Shown here in pieces: positions 26,332-35,559 of a stretch of DNA of 64,000 nucleotides. Position 1 is the first letter of the stretch, and every line of letters begins with the position of its first letter. The translations under genes were made by a program, and so were the position numbers. This stretch comes from Dyadobacter fermentans (lineage in GTDB: Bacteria; Bacteroidota; Bacteroidia; Cytophagales; Spirosomataceae). The notes beneath the pieces were generated by a model. The model saw nothing but the letters and a program-made list of their open reading frames with translations, ran no database searches and had not been told where the DNA came from. The stretch spans positions 124,001 through 188,000 of the forward strand of contig NZ_JAHXBN010000017.1 in NCBI RefSeq assembly GCF_019924045.1, given 5' to 3'.

Positions 26332-28548
26332 ATGGGAAGCGAGCAGCTTTTGCAGTCGGCGCTTTGGAAAAAGGGCATAGGCTTGTCGGTCGGTGCATTG
26401 TGTGTGGCAATGATGTTGGGCAGTGGCTTTTCCGGACAAACAGCTGACGGACAAACGGGACCTGGTTCCGACTGGCCGAATTATGGTGGTAACAAGGCCG
26501 GGAACCGCTACTCCCCGCTGGACCAGATCCATACCGGTAATGTTCAGAATTTGCAGGTAGCCTGGATGTATGATGCGTCCGAAAAGCCCGACCCGGCCAA
26601 TCCGGGCAGGCAGCGGAACCGGGCCATTCAATGCCAGCCGATTGTCGTGAACGGTGTCTTGTACGGTACCACGCCGGAGTTGAAGCTTTTTGCGTTGAAA
26701 GCAGGAACCGGAGAGCAGATTTGGAAATTCGAACCCATGAAGGACGACCGGCTCAATTCGAACCGGGGTGTGGTGTATTGGGAGAATGGTGATGACAAAC
26801 GTATACTGTATACGGTCGGGTCGAGCCTGTATGCGGTCAATGCCGTTACAGGCGAGATTATCAGAAGCTTTGGAAAAGAAGGCCGGGTAGATATTCACGC
26901 CGGATTACAGACTGGCCTGGACCATGATGTAAGCAAGCTTTCCGTGAATGCCACGAGTCCGGGGATCGTTTTCAAAAATACATTCATATTGGGCTCTGCG
27001 GTTTCCGAATCCGGAGATGCAGCGCCGGGGCATATCCGCGCGTTTGACGTTGTTACCGGCGATTTGAAGTGGGTTTTTCATACCATCCCGCAACCCGGCG
27101 AATATGGCTACGACACCTGGCCGAAGGATGCCTATAAGATGATAGGTGCCACCAACAATTGGAGCGGCATGAGCCTCGACGAAAAACGGGGCGTGGTGTA
27201 TTTTGGCACAGGATCACCTGCCTCCGACTTCTATGGCGGTGCCCGCAAGGGTAGCAACCTCTTCGCCAACTGCATTATGGCGCTCGACGCCGAAACCGGC
27301 AAGCGGAAATGGCATTACCAAACCATTCACCACGACCTCTGGGACCGTGACCATCCAAGCCCGCCGAATCTCACGACCATTACCCATCACGGCAAACGGT
27401 TGGACGTGGTCGTTCAGAGTACGAAAGACGGTCTCGTTTACGTGCTGGATCGAGATAAGGGAACATCTGTTTTTCCAGTTGAAGAAAGAAAAGTACCTGT
27501 AAATGGCCTTCCGGGCGAACATCCTTACCCGACTCAGAAATTTCCGTTGAAACCGGCCCCATTATCGCGGCAGGTTTTCACAGAGGCAGACATTACAGAT
27601 ATTTCCCCCGAGGCGCATGCTTATGTGAAAGAGCGTTATCTCAAAATCAAAACAGACCATAAATTCGCTCCGCCTAGCACTACCGGCACATTGTTGTTCG
27701 GTTACAGCGGTGGGGCGGAGTGGGGTGGTAACGCGGTCGATCCGGATGGCGTTTTCTATCAGAACGTGAATGAAGAGCCATGGGAGCTCATGATGGTCGA
27801 TGCGGCGCAGAAAAAATCCGAAGCGCCGCGGACGCTGGGTAACTCGCTATATCTGGCTAATTGTGCAGCCTGTCACGGGCAGGACCGGAAAGGCAGCGGG
27901 CCTGAGCTACCTGCATTGGTGGATATCGGTAAAAAACTAAATCCGGTGCAGATCAAAAGTATTCTCAAAACCGGAAGCGGCCGCATGCCTTCGTTCGGGC
28001 ATTTGTCGGACAAAGAGCACGACGCACTGATCGATTTTCTCTTAAATCGTGAAAAGGCGGACCCGGCGCCGGTGAAAACGGCTAGTGCTGCCAGGCCTGC
28101 CGGCAAGGACGGCTTCCCGTACATGCCCGCGTATGTGAGCAAAACCTGGCAGCGCTTCACGGATCAGAACGGTTATCCGGGCGTAAAGCCGCCTTGGGGT
28201 ACATTGAATGCGATCGATCTCAATACAGGCGAATATCTCTGGCGCGTCCCATTGGGTGAATATCCTGAGCTGACTAAAAAAGGCATTCCGATTACCGGTA
28301 CCGACAGCTACGGCGGCCCGCTTGTGACAGCCGGAGGCCTGGTATTCATAGCTGGTACCAAGGACGAAAAGATCCGCGCATTTGACAAGAAAACGGGGAA
28401 AACCGTTTGGGAATACCAACTTCCCGCTGGCGGCTTCGCTACGCCGATCACTTACCAGATCGACGGTAAGCAGTACATCGTGATCGCGGCTGGCGGCGGC
28501 CGCGGCCAGAAAATAGGCGGGAATTACATCGCCTTTGCATTGAAATAA
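26332..28548 (+). CDS. PQQ-dependent dehydrogenase with inserted cytochrome c domain
   Basis: 738 residues. An N-terminal export segment (about 15-38) precedes a PQQ-type eight-bladed propeller: 'DWPNYGGNKAGNRYSPLDQI', repeated Trp-docking motifs ('GEQIWKFEP', 'GDLKWVFHT', 'GKRKWHYQ', 'GKTVWEYQ'). A c-type cytochrome segment with CAACH (511-515) is inserted before the last blades, the layout of membrane-associated quinoprotein glucose/sorbosone-type dehydrogenases. It should oxidise a sugar or alcohol in the periplasm using PQQ. No PQQ biosynthesis genes lie in the window. I start at ATG 26332; the TTG at 26323 would add three residues. Confidence 0.9.
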   Translation: MGSEQLLQSALWKKGIGLSVGALCVAMMLGSGFSGQTADGQTGPGSDWPNYGGNKAGNRYSPLDQIHTGNVQNLQVAWMYDASEKPDPANPGRQRNRAIQCQPIVVNGVLYGTTPELKLFALKAGTGEQIWKFEPMKDDRLNSNRGVVYWENGDDKRILYTVGSSLYAVNAVTGEIIRSFGKEGRVDIHAGLQTGLDHDVSKLSVNATSPGIVFKNTFILGSAVSESGDAAPGHIRAFDVVTGDLKWVFHTIPQPGEYGYDTWPKDAYKMIGATNNWSGMSLDEKRGVVYFGTGSPASDFYGGARKGSNLFANCIMALDAETGKRKWHYQTIHHDLWDRDHPSPPNLTTITHHGKRLDVVVQSTKDGLVYVLDRDKGTSVFPVEERKVPVNGLPGEHPYPTQKFPLKPAPLSRQVFTEADITDISPEAHAYVKERYLKIKTDHKFAPPSTTGTLLFGYSGGAEWGGNAVDPDGVFYQNVNEEPWELMMVDAAQKKSEAPRTLGNSLYLANCAACHGQDRKGSGPELPALVDIGKKLNPVQIKSILKTGSGRMPSFGHLSDKEHDALIDFLLNREKADPAPVKTASAARPAGKDGFPYMPAYVSKTWQRFTDQNGYPGVKPPWGTLNAIDLNTGEYLWRVPLGEYPELTKKGIPITGTDSYGGPLVTAGGLVFIAGTKDEKIRAFDKKTGKTVWEYQLPAGGFATPITYQIDGKQYIVIAAGGGRGQKIGGNYIAFALK

Positions 28549-28565
28549 CACTAAACCTGTACATA

Positions 28566-29930
28566 ATGAACAAAAAAGAAAATCCCGCGGAAAACAGTCG
28601 CCGGAACGCGATGAAGCTACTCGCGACAGGCTCGGCAGCCGGTTTGCTGTCGCTGTTTGACAGCCCCAGTGCCCGTGCAGAGCGCTACGAAACGCCCCAA
28701 TATGCCAAAGGAATGGCACCGGTGACCATCACCAACGTGAAAGCCATTACCACGGCTCCCGGTGGTTCTAATCTGGTGATTGTGAAGGTAGAAACGTCCG
28801 AGCCGGGCTTGTACGGCCTGGGTTGCGCCACATTTACGCAGCGCGCGATGGTAGTCATACCTGCGGTGAATATTTATCTGAACGAATTTTGTGTAGGCAA
28901 GGACGTCGATAACATCGAGGACATGTGGCAATCGGCGTATGTGAGCTCGTACTGGCGTAATGGCCCGGTGCTGAATAATGCATTGTCCGGCCTGGACCAG
29001 GCGCTATGGGATATCAAAGGCAAGCGTGCCAAAATGCCGGTTCATCAGTTGCTCGGGGGCAAAGCGCGCATTGCGGTGGATACCTACACGCACGCGAGCG
29101 GGCCTACGCCCGAGGCCATTGCCGACAAGGTGCAGCAATACATGTCGGAAGGTTTCCGTCACATCCGCATTCAGCAAGGTGGTTACGGCGGGGTAGGTGC
29201 TATGGACGAAATCAAACCTGACTTCAAAGCGGCTGGTTTCGGACGTGCTACCGACGATTTCTCCGACCAGCGCACTTACCTGAAACGTGTGCCGAAGATG
29301 TTTGACATGGTGCGTAAAAGATGCGGCGAAGATATCGAGCTGCTGCACGATATGCACGAGCTGGTGGAGCCGATGGATGCGATCAATATGATCAAAGGAT
29401 TGGAAGAATACCGCCCGTATTTCATTGAAGATCCATTCTCACCCGAGAATATGGGTTGGTTCAAACAGCTGCGCCAGAGCACCACGGTGCCGATCGCAAT
29501 GGGCGAGCTTTTCAATAATATCAATGAATTCCGCGATCCGATGGCGCATCAGCTTTTCGACTTCATCCGCTGTCACATCTCGCAAATCGGGGGCATTACC
29601 CCGGCCATGAAAGTAGCGCGGCTCGGTGAATGGTTCAATGTGAAAACCGCTTGGCATGGCCCGGGTGACACTTCGCCGGTGGGACATGCGGCTAACAATA
29701 ATATCGATATCGCCGTCTGGAACTTCGGTATCCAGGAGTCGCAGCGGTTCAGCGAAAAAGTACAGGAAGTCTTCCCAGGCTGTCCAACAATCAAGAACGG
29801 CTATTATTATGTAAATGAAACGCCTGGCCTCGGGATCGACATTAATGAGAAGGAAGCGGCCAAATATCCGATCGGTACCAAGTCACGGTGGACGGTGCGG
29901 AAGAGCGATGGGACACTTTTAAAGCCCTGA
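28566..29930 (+). CDS. Tat-exported enolase-superfamily dehydratase, ManD-like
   Basis: 454 residues. A twin-arginine signal ('NSRRNAMKLLATGSAAGLLSL') precedes a mandelate racemase/enolase-type fold. 'YWRNGPVLNNALSGLDQALWDIKGK', 'LHDMHELVEP', 'FIEDPFSPENMGW', 'MGELFNN' and 'WHGPGDTSPVGHAANNNID' match the D-mannonate/D-gluconate dehydratase (ManD/RspA) branch, including the Asp/Glu/Glu metal-binding strand ends. Activity on an aldonic acid would follow naturally after the PQQ dehydrogenase makes one. Export of a ManD homologue is unusual, since characterised ones are cytoplasmic. Last gene of the operon (17 nt gap). Confidence 0.87.
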   Translation: MNKKENPAENSRRNAMKLLATGSAAGLLSLFDSPSARAERYETPQYAKGMAPVTITNVKAITTAPGGSNLVIVKVETSEPGLYGLGCATFTQRAMVVIPAVNIYLNEFCVGKDVDNIEDMWQSAYVSSYWRNGPVLNNALSGLDQALWDIKGKRAKMPVHQLLGGKARIAVDTYTHASGPTPEAIADKVQQYMSEGFRHIRIQQGGYGGVGAMDEIKPDFKAAGFGRATDDFSDQRTYLKRVPKMFDMVRKRCGEDIELLHDMHELVEPMDAINMIKGLEEYRPYFIEDPFSPENMGWFKQLRQSTTVPIAMGELFNNINEFRDPMAHQLFDFIRCHISQIGGITPAMKVARLGEWFNVKTAWHGPGDTSPVGHAANNNIDIAVWNFGIQESQRFSEKVQEVFPGCPTIKNGYYYVNETPGLGIDINEKEAAKYPIGTKSRWTVRKSDGTLLKP

Positions 29931-30040
29931 TAACCAGTATTTAAATGTTAATGGCCTATTTTTTATGGGAATTGTTTAAAAAAATGGTCTGAAACTGCGC
30001 CTGTTAATGCTTTGTTAAGCTTTTTTTAAGGGTGGGATTT

Positions 30041-30048
30041 TAGGTTTG
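30041..30048 (+). promoter_or_regulatory. Candidate -7 element of the ECF sigma gene
   Basis: TAGGTTTG is an exact match to the Bacteroidota -7 consensus TAnnTTTG. It lies 36 nt before the chosen ATG, and it covers the alternative TTG start at 30046, which argues for the ATG. A TTTG at 30011 is farther upstream than the usual -33 spacing. Confidence 0.4.
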
Positions 30049-30084
30049 CCGGACTTATCGACCAATTTTCCGGCACCATTTCCT

Positions 30085-30672
30085 ATGAATGATTCAGACT
30101 TGTGGAGAAGTTTCCGAAACGGGGATGAAACGGCCTTTTCAATGCTTTACAAATCCCATATTGACATGCTGTACCGGTATGGGCATAAACTGACCGCCGA
30201 CACACAGTTGGTTGAAGACTCGATCCAGGACATGTTCATCGAGCTCTGGAACAGCCGCAACAGGCTTTCGGATACCGATAGCATTAAATACTACCTTTTC
30301 CGGGTGTTGCGCCGTAAGATCACGCAGCACCCGCTAAACCGAAACGTAGCCGGTGCCGGGGCGGAGATTTCCGCTTTCGAGCACCGGTTTTTTTCCGTGT
30401 CCACCGAAAGCGAGCTCATCGATACCGAGAGCGAGCAGGGGCGCTCGCGCGTACTCGGGCATGCCTTGACGCTCCTGCCCCCGCGCCAGCAAGAGGTCGT
30501 AAACCTCCGTTACTACCACGAGTTCAACCACCAGCAAATCGCCGAAATCATGAATATCTCGCTGCAATCGGTACACAACACGCTCCAAAAATCGATGAAG
30601 GGGCTTCGGGAGCTATTGTCCGGCTATTCTGAGATCATTTTAACTGCATTATTAATCCTTCCACTAACCTGA
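30085..30672 (+). CDS. ECF RNA polymerase sigma factor (Bacteroidetes type)
   Basis: 195 residues. Region 2 ('LWRSFRNGDETAFSMLYKSHIDMLYRYG', 'VEDSIQDMFIELW', 'IKYYLFRVLRRK') and region 4 ('LLPPRQQEVVNLRYYHEFNHQQIAEIMNISLQSVHNTLQKSMKGLRELL') are complete. Together with the FecR gene 400 bp downstream and the STN-domain SusC after it, it forms the usual trans-envelope signalling cascade: substrate on SusC, FecR release, sigma activation. I use ATG 30085; a TTG frame opens at 30046. The repeat-rich gap before FecR is unusual. Confidence 0.92.
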   Translation: MNDSDLWRSFRNGDETAFSMLYKSHIDMLYRYGHKLTADTQLVEDSIQDMFIELWNSRNRLSDTDSIKYYLFRVLRRKITQHPLNRNVAGAGAEISAFEHRFFSVSTESELIDTESEQGRSRVLGHALTLLPPRQQEVVNLRYYHEFNHQQIAEIMNISLQSVHNTLQKSMKGLRELLSGYSEIILTALLILPLT

Positions 30673-30674
30673 AA

Positions 30675-30868
30675 CCGTCATTTAAAAATGACGGCAGCAG
30701 ATTTGCTTTTTCCGTCATTTTTCAGAGACTGACTGGCAACAGACTATTTTTCTGTGACTTTTCAGAGACCGTCATTTAAAAATGACGGCAGCAGACTAAT
30801 TTTTTGCTGTGATTTTTAGAAGACAACCAGCAAAAGAATAATCCTTTGCCGTCATTTTTAAATGACGG
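30675..30868. repeat. Three copies of a 20-bp palindrome with partial repeats
   Basis: CCGTCATTTAAAAATGACGG occurs at 30675-30694 and 30769-30788, each followed by CAGCAGA, and in inverted orientation at 30849-30868. Half sites and satellites lie between, for example CCGTCATTTTTCAGAGAC from 30712 and TTTTCAGAGAC near 30758. The first copy begins three bases after the sigma stop, so it could act as a terminator hairpin as well as a repeat. Confidence 0.75.
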
Positions 30869-30880
30869 ACAGGAGATAGA

Positions 30881-30970
30881 AAAGATCTCATTTAGAGCTA
30901 GAATATAAAAGATTTGATTTAGAGCTAGAATAGAAAATTCTCATTAGAGCTAGTATGGAAAGATCTCAAT
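30881..30970. repeat. 26-27-bp tandem repeat, about 3.3 units
   Basis: ATTTAGAGCTAGAATA appears at 30890-30905 and 30917-30932, with a diverged third copy around 30943-30956. Each is preceded by an AAAAGATyT-like stretch; a fourth unit starts with AAAGATCTCA at about 30959. The array fills the space between the palindromes and FecR, and no open frame crosses it. The remainder of the 399-bp gap (30971-31071) holds a short C/G-rich inverted stretch and presumably the FecR promoter. Confidence 0.7.
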
Positions 30971-31071
30971 ATTAGGCCATTTCAAAGTTTTATAAAAAAA
31001 TCCCCCTTCCCAGGGGTAATCTTCCCGCCTTTCTTCCATTTGTTTTCGGAGGATGAAAACCAGATTTTTCC

Positions 31072-32082
31072 ATGAATTATTTGTCATTTGAGCCGGAGGA
31101 TTTTGCAGCCGATGCATTTTTTTGCAGCTGGGTGCTTCATCCTACTCCCGAAACGGAGCGCTTCTGGCTCGACTGGCTGCGTAACAATGCTTCGAAAGCG
31201 CGGGACATCGAGCTGGCACGTCAGATGGTGCTGTTGGCTTCGTCCGAGGAAACTCCTGCGCCGAGCCCGGAAACCGTAGACCGCATTTGGCAGAGTATTG
31301 AAGAGGGAAAAAGCAGGAAAGTCATTCTTTTCCCGAACCGGACGATCTGGCTGAAAGCTGTCGCAGCGGTAATACTGCTATTGGTCGCATTTGGCGGCTA
31401 TTTCTACCGGAAAGGTCAGAATCATACTTATCACACTGCCTTCGGCGAATCGCGACGGGTGTTGCTGCCCGACGGCACATTGGTGACGTTGAATGCCAAT
31501 TCAAGCCTGCGTGTGGCCGATCGCTGGGGCAGGCGCACCGAGCGGGAGGTTTGGCTGGACGGGGAGGCTTTTTTTAGTGTAAGTAAATTGAAAAAAGCTG
31601 GCCACGCGGTCAAATTCACCGTTCATACCCACGACTTGAATGTGGAAGTGCGCGGAACGGAGTTCAACGTGAATACCCGGCAGGACCAGACGCAGGTGGT
31701 ACTCAGCGAAGGCCTCGTGCATTTACGGCTGAATGACCGCCCCGGTGAGGAAATCCGGATGAAGCCGGGTGACCTGGTCGATTTTTCGAGGAGCAGACAG
31801 CAGTTGCACATCCAACACCTGCCCGACGCGAGCCCGATGTACTCCTGGAAGAACAACCGCTGGACGCTGAATGACGCTTCGCTGGCCGAAATCGCGGTGC
31901 TGATCCGGGAAACGTATGGAGTAACCGTTACTATTGAAAGTGACTCATTGGAAAAGCAAACCGTGAATGGCGTGGTCCCGACCGACAATATGGGCGATCT
32001 GCTGAACGCGCTGGAAAGCATTCTTCCCATTACTATTACACACGAGGAGCAACGGGTGACGATCCGTGGCCGCCCTGACTAA
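31072..32082 (+). CDS. FecR-type anti-sigma factor
   Basis: 336 residues. A cytoplasmic anti-sigma N-terminal part (about 1-85), a single transmembrane helix (about 89-110, 'WLKAVAAVILLLVAFGGYF'), the periplasmic FecR domain ('RRVLLPDGTLVTLNANSSLRV', 'REVWLDGEAFFSV', 'VEVRGTEFNVNT') and a C-terminal DUF4974 domain ('NDASLAEIAVLIRETYGVTV'). It should hold the upstream ECF sigma factor inactive until contact with the STN domain of the following SusC. Tail and domain order are normal for a Bacteroidota FecR. Confidence 0.93.
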   Translation: MNYLSFEPEDFAADAFFCSWVLHPTPETERFWLDWLRNNASKARDIELARQMVLLASSEETPAPSPETVDRIWQSIEEGKSRKVILFPNRTIWLKAVAAVILLLVAFGGYFYRKGQNHTYHTAFGESRRVLLPDGTLVTLNANSSLRVADRWGRRTEREVWLDGEAFFSVSKLKKAGHAVKFTVHTHDLNVEVRGTEFNVNTRQDQTQVVLSEGLVHLRLNDRPGEEIRMKPGDLVDFSRSRQQLHIQHLPDASPMYSWKNNRWTLNDASLAEIAVLIRETYGVTVTIESDSLEKQTVNGVVPTDNMGDLLNALESILPITITHEEQRVTIRGRPD

Positions 32083-32117
32083 CAGCTAAAATTTTTTCGA
32101 ACCTTCAACCATTGCTC

Positions 32118-35100
32118 ATGAAAAAGATCAACTTACTCATGATGGGAATGCTATGCTTGGGCGGTTCTGTGGCGAATGCCCAGACGTTTGCCCGCGGGCA
32201 GGTCCCTCAGCCCCAACGCAGCGAGCAGCCATCCTACCGAAGCCTCGACCAGGTCCTGCGCGACCTCGAAAAGCGGCATTCCGTATATTTTATGTACCAC
32301 AATGATAAGATCAAGTCATTGCAGGTGCAATACCAGAGCCGTACTGGCGAGGGTATCGAGGAAACCCTCGACCGTATCCTGAAAGCCAACGGTTTGGAAT
32401 ACAAAAAACATGGCAAGATCTACGCCATTTTCCCGAAAGACGCCGATGCCAGCTCGGTTCGGGAGCTGAAACAAAGCCTGCGGCAAACCCAGCTTCCACC
32501 GGCTAATGCAGTACCGGTGAATGCGGAATCTTCGCTGGATAACCAGCCTGGCGCAAGCATTCTCAGTCCTGATAACGCACCGAAGGCAATCAACATCCGT
32601 GGTAAAGTGACCGACGAGAAAAACGATGCATTGCCGGGCGTGAGCATTGTGCTCAAAGGCACGCAACGCGGCACTACCACCAATGCAGAAGGCCAATATG
32701 AGCTCGAAATCCCCGACGAATCGGCGTCTGGCGCGGTGCTGGTATATAGTTTCGTGGGCTATGCGAGCCAGGAAGTGGTTGTAGGCGGGCGCACGAGCAT
32801 TGACGTGGGTATGCAGGTGAGCGAGCGCGGGCTGGATGAAATCGTGGTGGTGGGGTATGGCGAGCAGCGCAAAAGCGATGTTACCGGAGCTTCCAGTAGT
32901 GTTTCTGCAAGAGAAATCGCCAAGCGTCCGCTGGTGCGGGTGGAGCAGGCATTGCAGGGTACTACTTCCGGTGTCACGGTTTCCAGTTCGAGCGGGCAGC
33001 CGGGTAGGGGATTGAATGTGCGCATTCGCGGAGCGAACTCCATTACCGGTTCCAACGAGCCATTGTATGTGATTGATGGTTTTGTAGGCGGTAATATCGA
33101 GTCCATTAACCCGAACGATATCGAGTCGCTGGAAATTCTGAAAGATGCGTCTTCGGCTGCAATTTATGGTTCGAGAGGATCGAATGGCGTGGTTTTGATT
33201 ACAACTAAAACCGGTAAGGAAGGGAAGGCGCGTGTCAATTTCAGCACGTGGTTCAGTAAAGCGAGCATTCCGAGAAAGCTGGATTTGATGAATGCTTATG
33301 ACTTTGCAAGGACAGTGAATGCGCAGTTTGCGTCAACCGGTAACGCGGCTGCATTCTCGGATCAGCGTTTGGCCGAACTGAAAGCCAGTGGCGGCACCGA
33401 CTGGCAGGACGAGCTGCACCAGGAACCGTGGATCCAGAATTACCAGCTGGATGTATCGGGCGGTTCTTCCAATGTCCGTTACCTGTTTTCGGCCAATTAC
33501 CTCGACCAGCCCGGCTTGATTTTGAACCAATATTATAAAAGAACTACCCTGCGTGCGAACATCGATGCGAAGCTGAATGACAAAATTGATTTGAAATTCA
33601 ATGTCGCTGCTATGCTGCCGAAGAGCCGCAATAATGGTTATTCCGGTGATTTGGTGGATCCGTTCACCCAGGCTACCGAATGGGACCCGACCTCGCCCGT
33701 GCGTGACCCTGCGACCGGCCAGTTTATTTACACAGCGCCTTATGGATCTATCCAGTACAATCCTATCGCAAGAGCTACCAACCAGCAGTTCGACAACCGC
33801 CAGGCGAATGTGACCGGAACGGCGATTTTGACCTACCGCATTATGAAAGGACTTTCGTTTACGACCATTAACACCTACGAAATCCGCACGGGCTTCACGC
33901 AAAACCTGTTTGGGCCAGGTACCAGCAATGGGGTGTTGTATGCGGAAGGCAATGCGTCGCGGGGAGGGTTTTTCCAGAACAGTAATTTTTTGACCTACAA
34001 AAATACCTTCGGCGACCACTCGATCACACTTACCGCTTTGTACGAGCAGCAGAACGGGAACAATACCTCTATTAATGCGCGTGCCAATAACCTGTCGTCT
34101 TATGCTTTGGGATATTACAACTTGAGCCTCGGTGCTACGCAGTTGACGAGCTCGGGCTATTCGCAGGACGCATTGCAATCGTACATGGGCCGGGTGAACT
34201 ATTCTTACAAGGACAAATATTTGCTCACAGCGGCGGTCCGTACCGATGGCTCCTCGCACCTGACCCAGAAGTACAGTACTTTCCCTTCATTGGCGTTGGG
34301 TTGGAATGTGGCTAATGAGAACTTCATGAAGGAATCGCGTGTGTTTTCCGACCTGAAATTACGTGCCAGCTACGGACAAACCGGTAACCAGGCCGTGGGT
34401 GCCTATGCAACCATTGCGCAGATCACGACAGGCGGCCCCCAACCGGCCTATTACTTCGACGGCTCCACGCCGAGTGTTTCGACGCCGTTGGGTGCGCCGG
34501 TTTCCAAAAACCTCAAATGGGAACGTACCGAGCAGTTTGACGTCGGTTTGGATGCGTCCTTCCTCCGTGGGCGCTTGACATTCACAGCCGACGCCTATAA
34601 GAAGAATATCTCTGACTTGCTCTACAACTACCAGGCGCCATTCTACATGGGCGGCGGCGATTACCTGCGTAACATCGGAAGCGTGGAGAACCGCGGCATC
34701 GAGTTTTCGGTAGGCGGTACGCCGGTAACCTCCGGAAAACTGCGCTGGACCACCAATTTTAACATTTCATTCAACCGGAATAAAGTAACCGACCTGGGTG
34801 GGCTTGATAATGTGATTGTGAACGGGATCGGTTCGGCGGGTAACAGCGCTTCCATTCTGCGGGTAGGGCGGCCCTTGGGCGAATTTTACGGCTACCAATT
34901 CCTCGGAACCTGGAAAACCACCGAAGCAGAGGAAGCGACCAAATACGGCATGAAACCCGGCGACGCCAAATACACCGACGTAGACGGCGACCATGCCTAC
35001 ACTGCGGCCGACCGCATGCCGATCGGTAATGGTACGCCTAAGTATTCGTTCGGATTTATCAACGACGTGAGTTATGGCGATTTCTCGCTGAGCTTCATGT

Positions 35101-35531
35101 TCCAGGGCACACACGGCAATCAGATTTACTCGCAAACCCTCGCTTATCTCTGGGGCGGTTTGGGTGACCAGCGCAATGCCACCACACAGGACGCGCTCAA
35201 TATCTGGACTCCCCAGAATGAGACCGACAACCCGGCATTCAGCAACACCAGCAAGAATTTCAATAACAGCAGCCGGTATGTGTACAACGCAAGCTACATC
35301 AAGCTGAAAAACGTGTCACTGACCTACAAGGTGCCCGCCATGGTTTTGAATAAAGCCAGGATCCGCAATCTGGAAGTGTACCTGAGCAGCCAGAACCTGT
35401 TCATGATCACGAAATACCCGGGCTACGATCCGGAGGTTTCGAATGGGTTCAATGCCATTACACAGGGGTTGGAAATGGGTGTGATCCCGAACGCGAAGAC
35501 TTACACAGTGGGGCTTCGGCTAGGATTGTAA
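32118..35531 (+). CDS. SusC/RagA TonB-linked outer membrane transporter with STN domain
   Basis: 1137 residues. Signal peptide, then an STN domain ('DQVLRDLEKRHSVYFMYHNDKIKSLQVQYQ', about 45-100) for signalling to FecR, a CarboxypepD_reg domain ('INIRGKVTDEKNDALPGVSIVLKGTQRGTTTNAEGQY'), a plug with 'VVVGYGEQRKSDVTGA' TonB box and 'IRGANSITGSNEPLYVIDG', and a 22-strand-type barrel ending 'TYTVGLRLGL'. With the adjacent SusD it should import a glycan fragment or other large ligand. The STN domain fits the upstream sigma/FecR pair. The start at ATG 32118 rather than TTG 32112. Confidence 0.95.
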   Translation: MKKINLLMMGMLCLGGSVANAQTFARGQVPQPQRSEQPSYRSLDQVLRDLEKRHSVYFMYHNDKIKSLQVQYQSRTGEGIEETLDRILKANGLEYKKHGKIYAIFPKDADASSVRELKQSLRQTQLPPANAVPVNAESSLDNQPGASILSPDNAPKAINIRGKVTDEKNDALPGVSIVLKGTQRGTTTNAEGQYELEIPDESASGAVLVYSFVGYASQEVVVGGRTSIDVGMQVSERGLDEIVVVGYGEQRKSDVTGASSSVSAREIAKRPLVRVEQALQGTTSGVTVSSSSGQPGRGLNVRIRGANSITGSNEPLYVIDGFVGGNIESINPNDIESLEILKDASSAAIYGSRGSNGVVLITTKTGKEGKARVNFSTWFSKASIPRKLDLMNAYDFARTVNAQFASTGNAAAFSDQRLAELKASGGTDWQDELHQEPWIQNYQLDVSGGSSNVRYLFSANYLDQPGLILNQYYKRTTLRANIDAKLNDKIDLKFNVAAMLPKSRNNGYSGDLVDPFTQATEWDPTSPVRDPATGQFIYTAPYGSIQYNPIARATNQQFDNRQANVTGTAILTYRIMKGLSFTTINTYEIRTGFTQNLFGPGTSNGVLYAEGNASRGGFFQNSNFLTYKNTFGDHSITLTALYEQQNGNNTSINARANNLSSYALGYYNLSLGATQLTSSGYSQDALQSYMGRVNYSYKDKYLLTAAVRTDGSSHLTQKYSTFPSLALGWNVANENFMKESRVFSDLKLRASYGQTGNQAVGAYATIAQITTGGPQPAYYFDGSTPSVSTPLGAPVSKNLKWERTEQFDVGLDASFLRGRLTFTADAYKKNISDLLYNYQAPFYMGGGDYLRNIGSVENRGIEFSVGGTPVTSGKLRWTTNFNISFNRNKVTDLGGLDNVIVNGIGSAGNSASILRVGRPLGEFYGYQFLGTWKTTEAEEATKYGMKPGDAKYTDVDGDHAYTAADRMPIGNGTPKYSFGFINDVSYGDFSLSFMFQGTHGNQIYSQTLAYLWGGLGDQRNATTQDALNIWTPQNETDNPAFSNTSKNFNNSSRYVYNASYIKLKNVSLTYKVPAMVLNKARIRNLEVYLSSQNLFMITKYPGYDPEVSNGFNAITQGLEMGVIPNAKTYTVGLRLGL

Positions 35532-35559
35532 CGGTTTCATGACATTTAAAAAGAGCATT

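Noticed and set aside
30013..30030. GTTAA pair before the ECF sigma gene as a third two-component operator
   Set aside because: Spacing is N6 rather than N5 and the flanks do not match the two 29-bp copies.
30675..30868. Regularly spaced palindromes as a CRISPR array
   Set aside because: Only three copies, one inverted, spacing of 74 and 60 bp with related sequence between them, and no cas genes.
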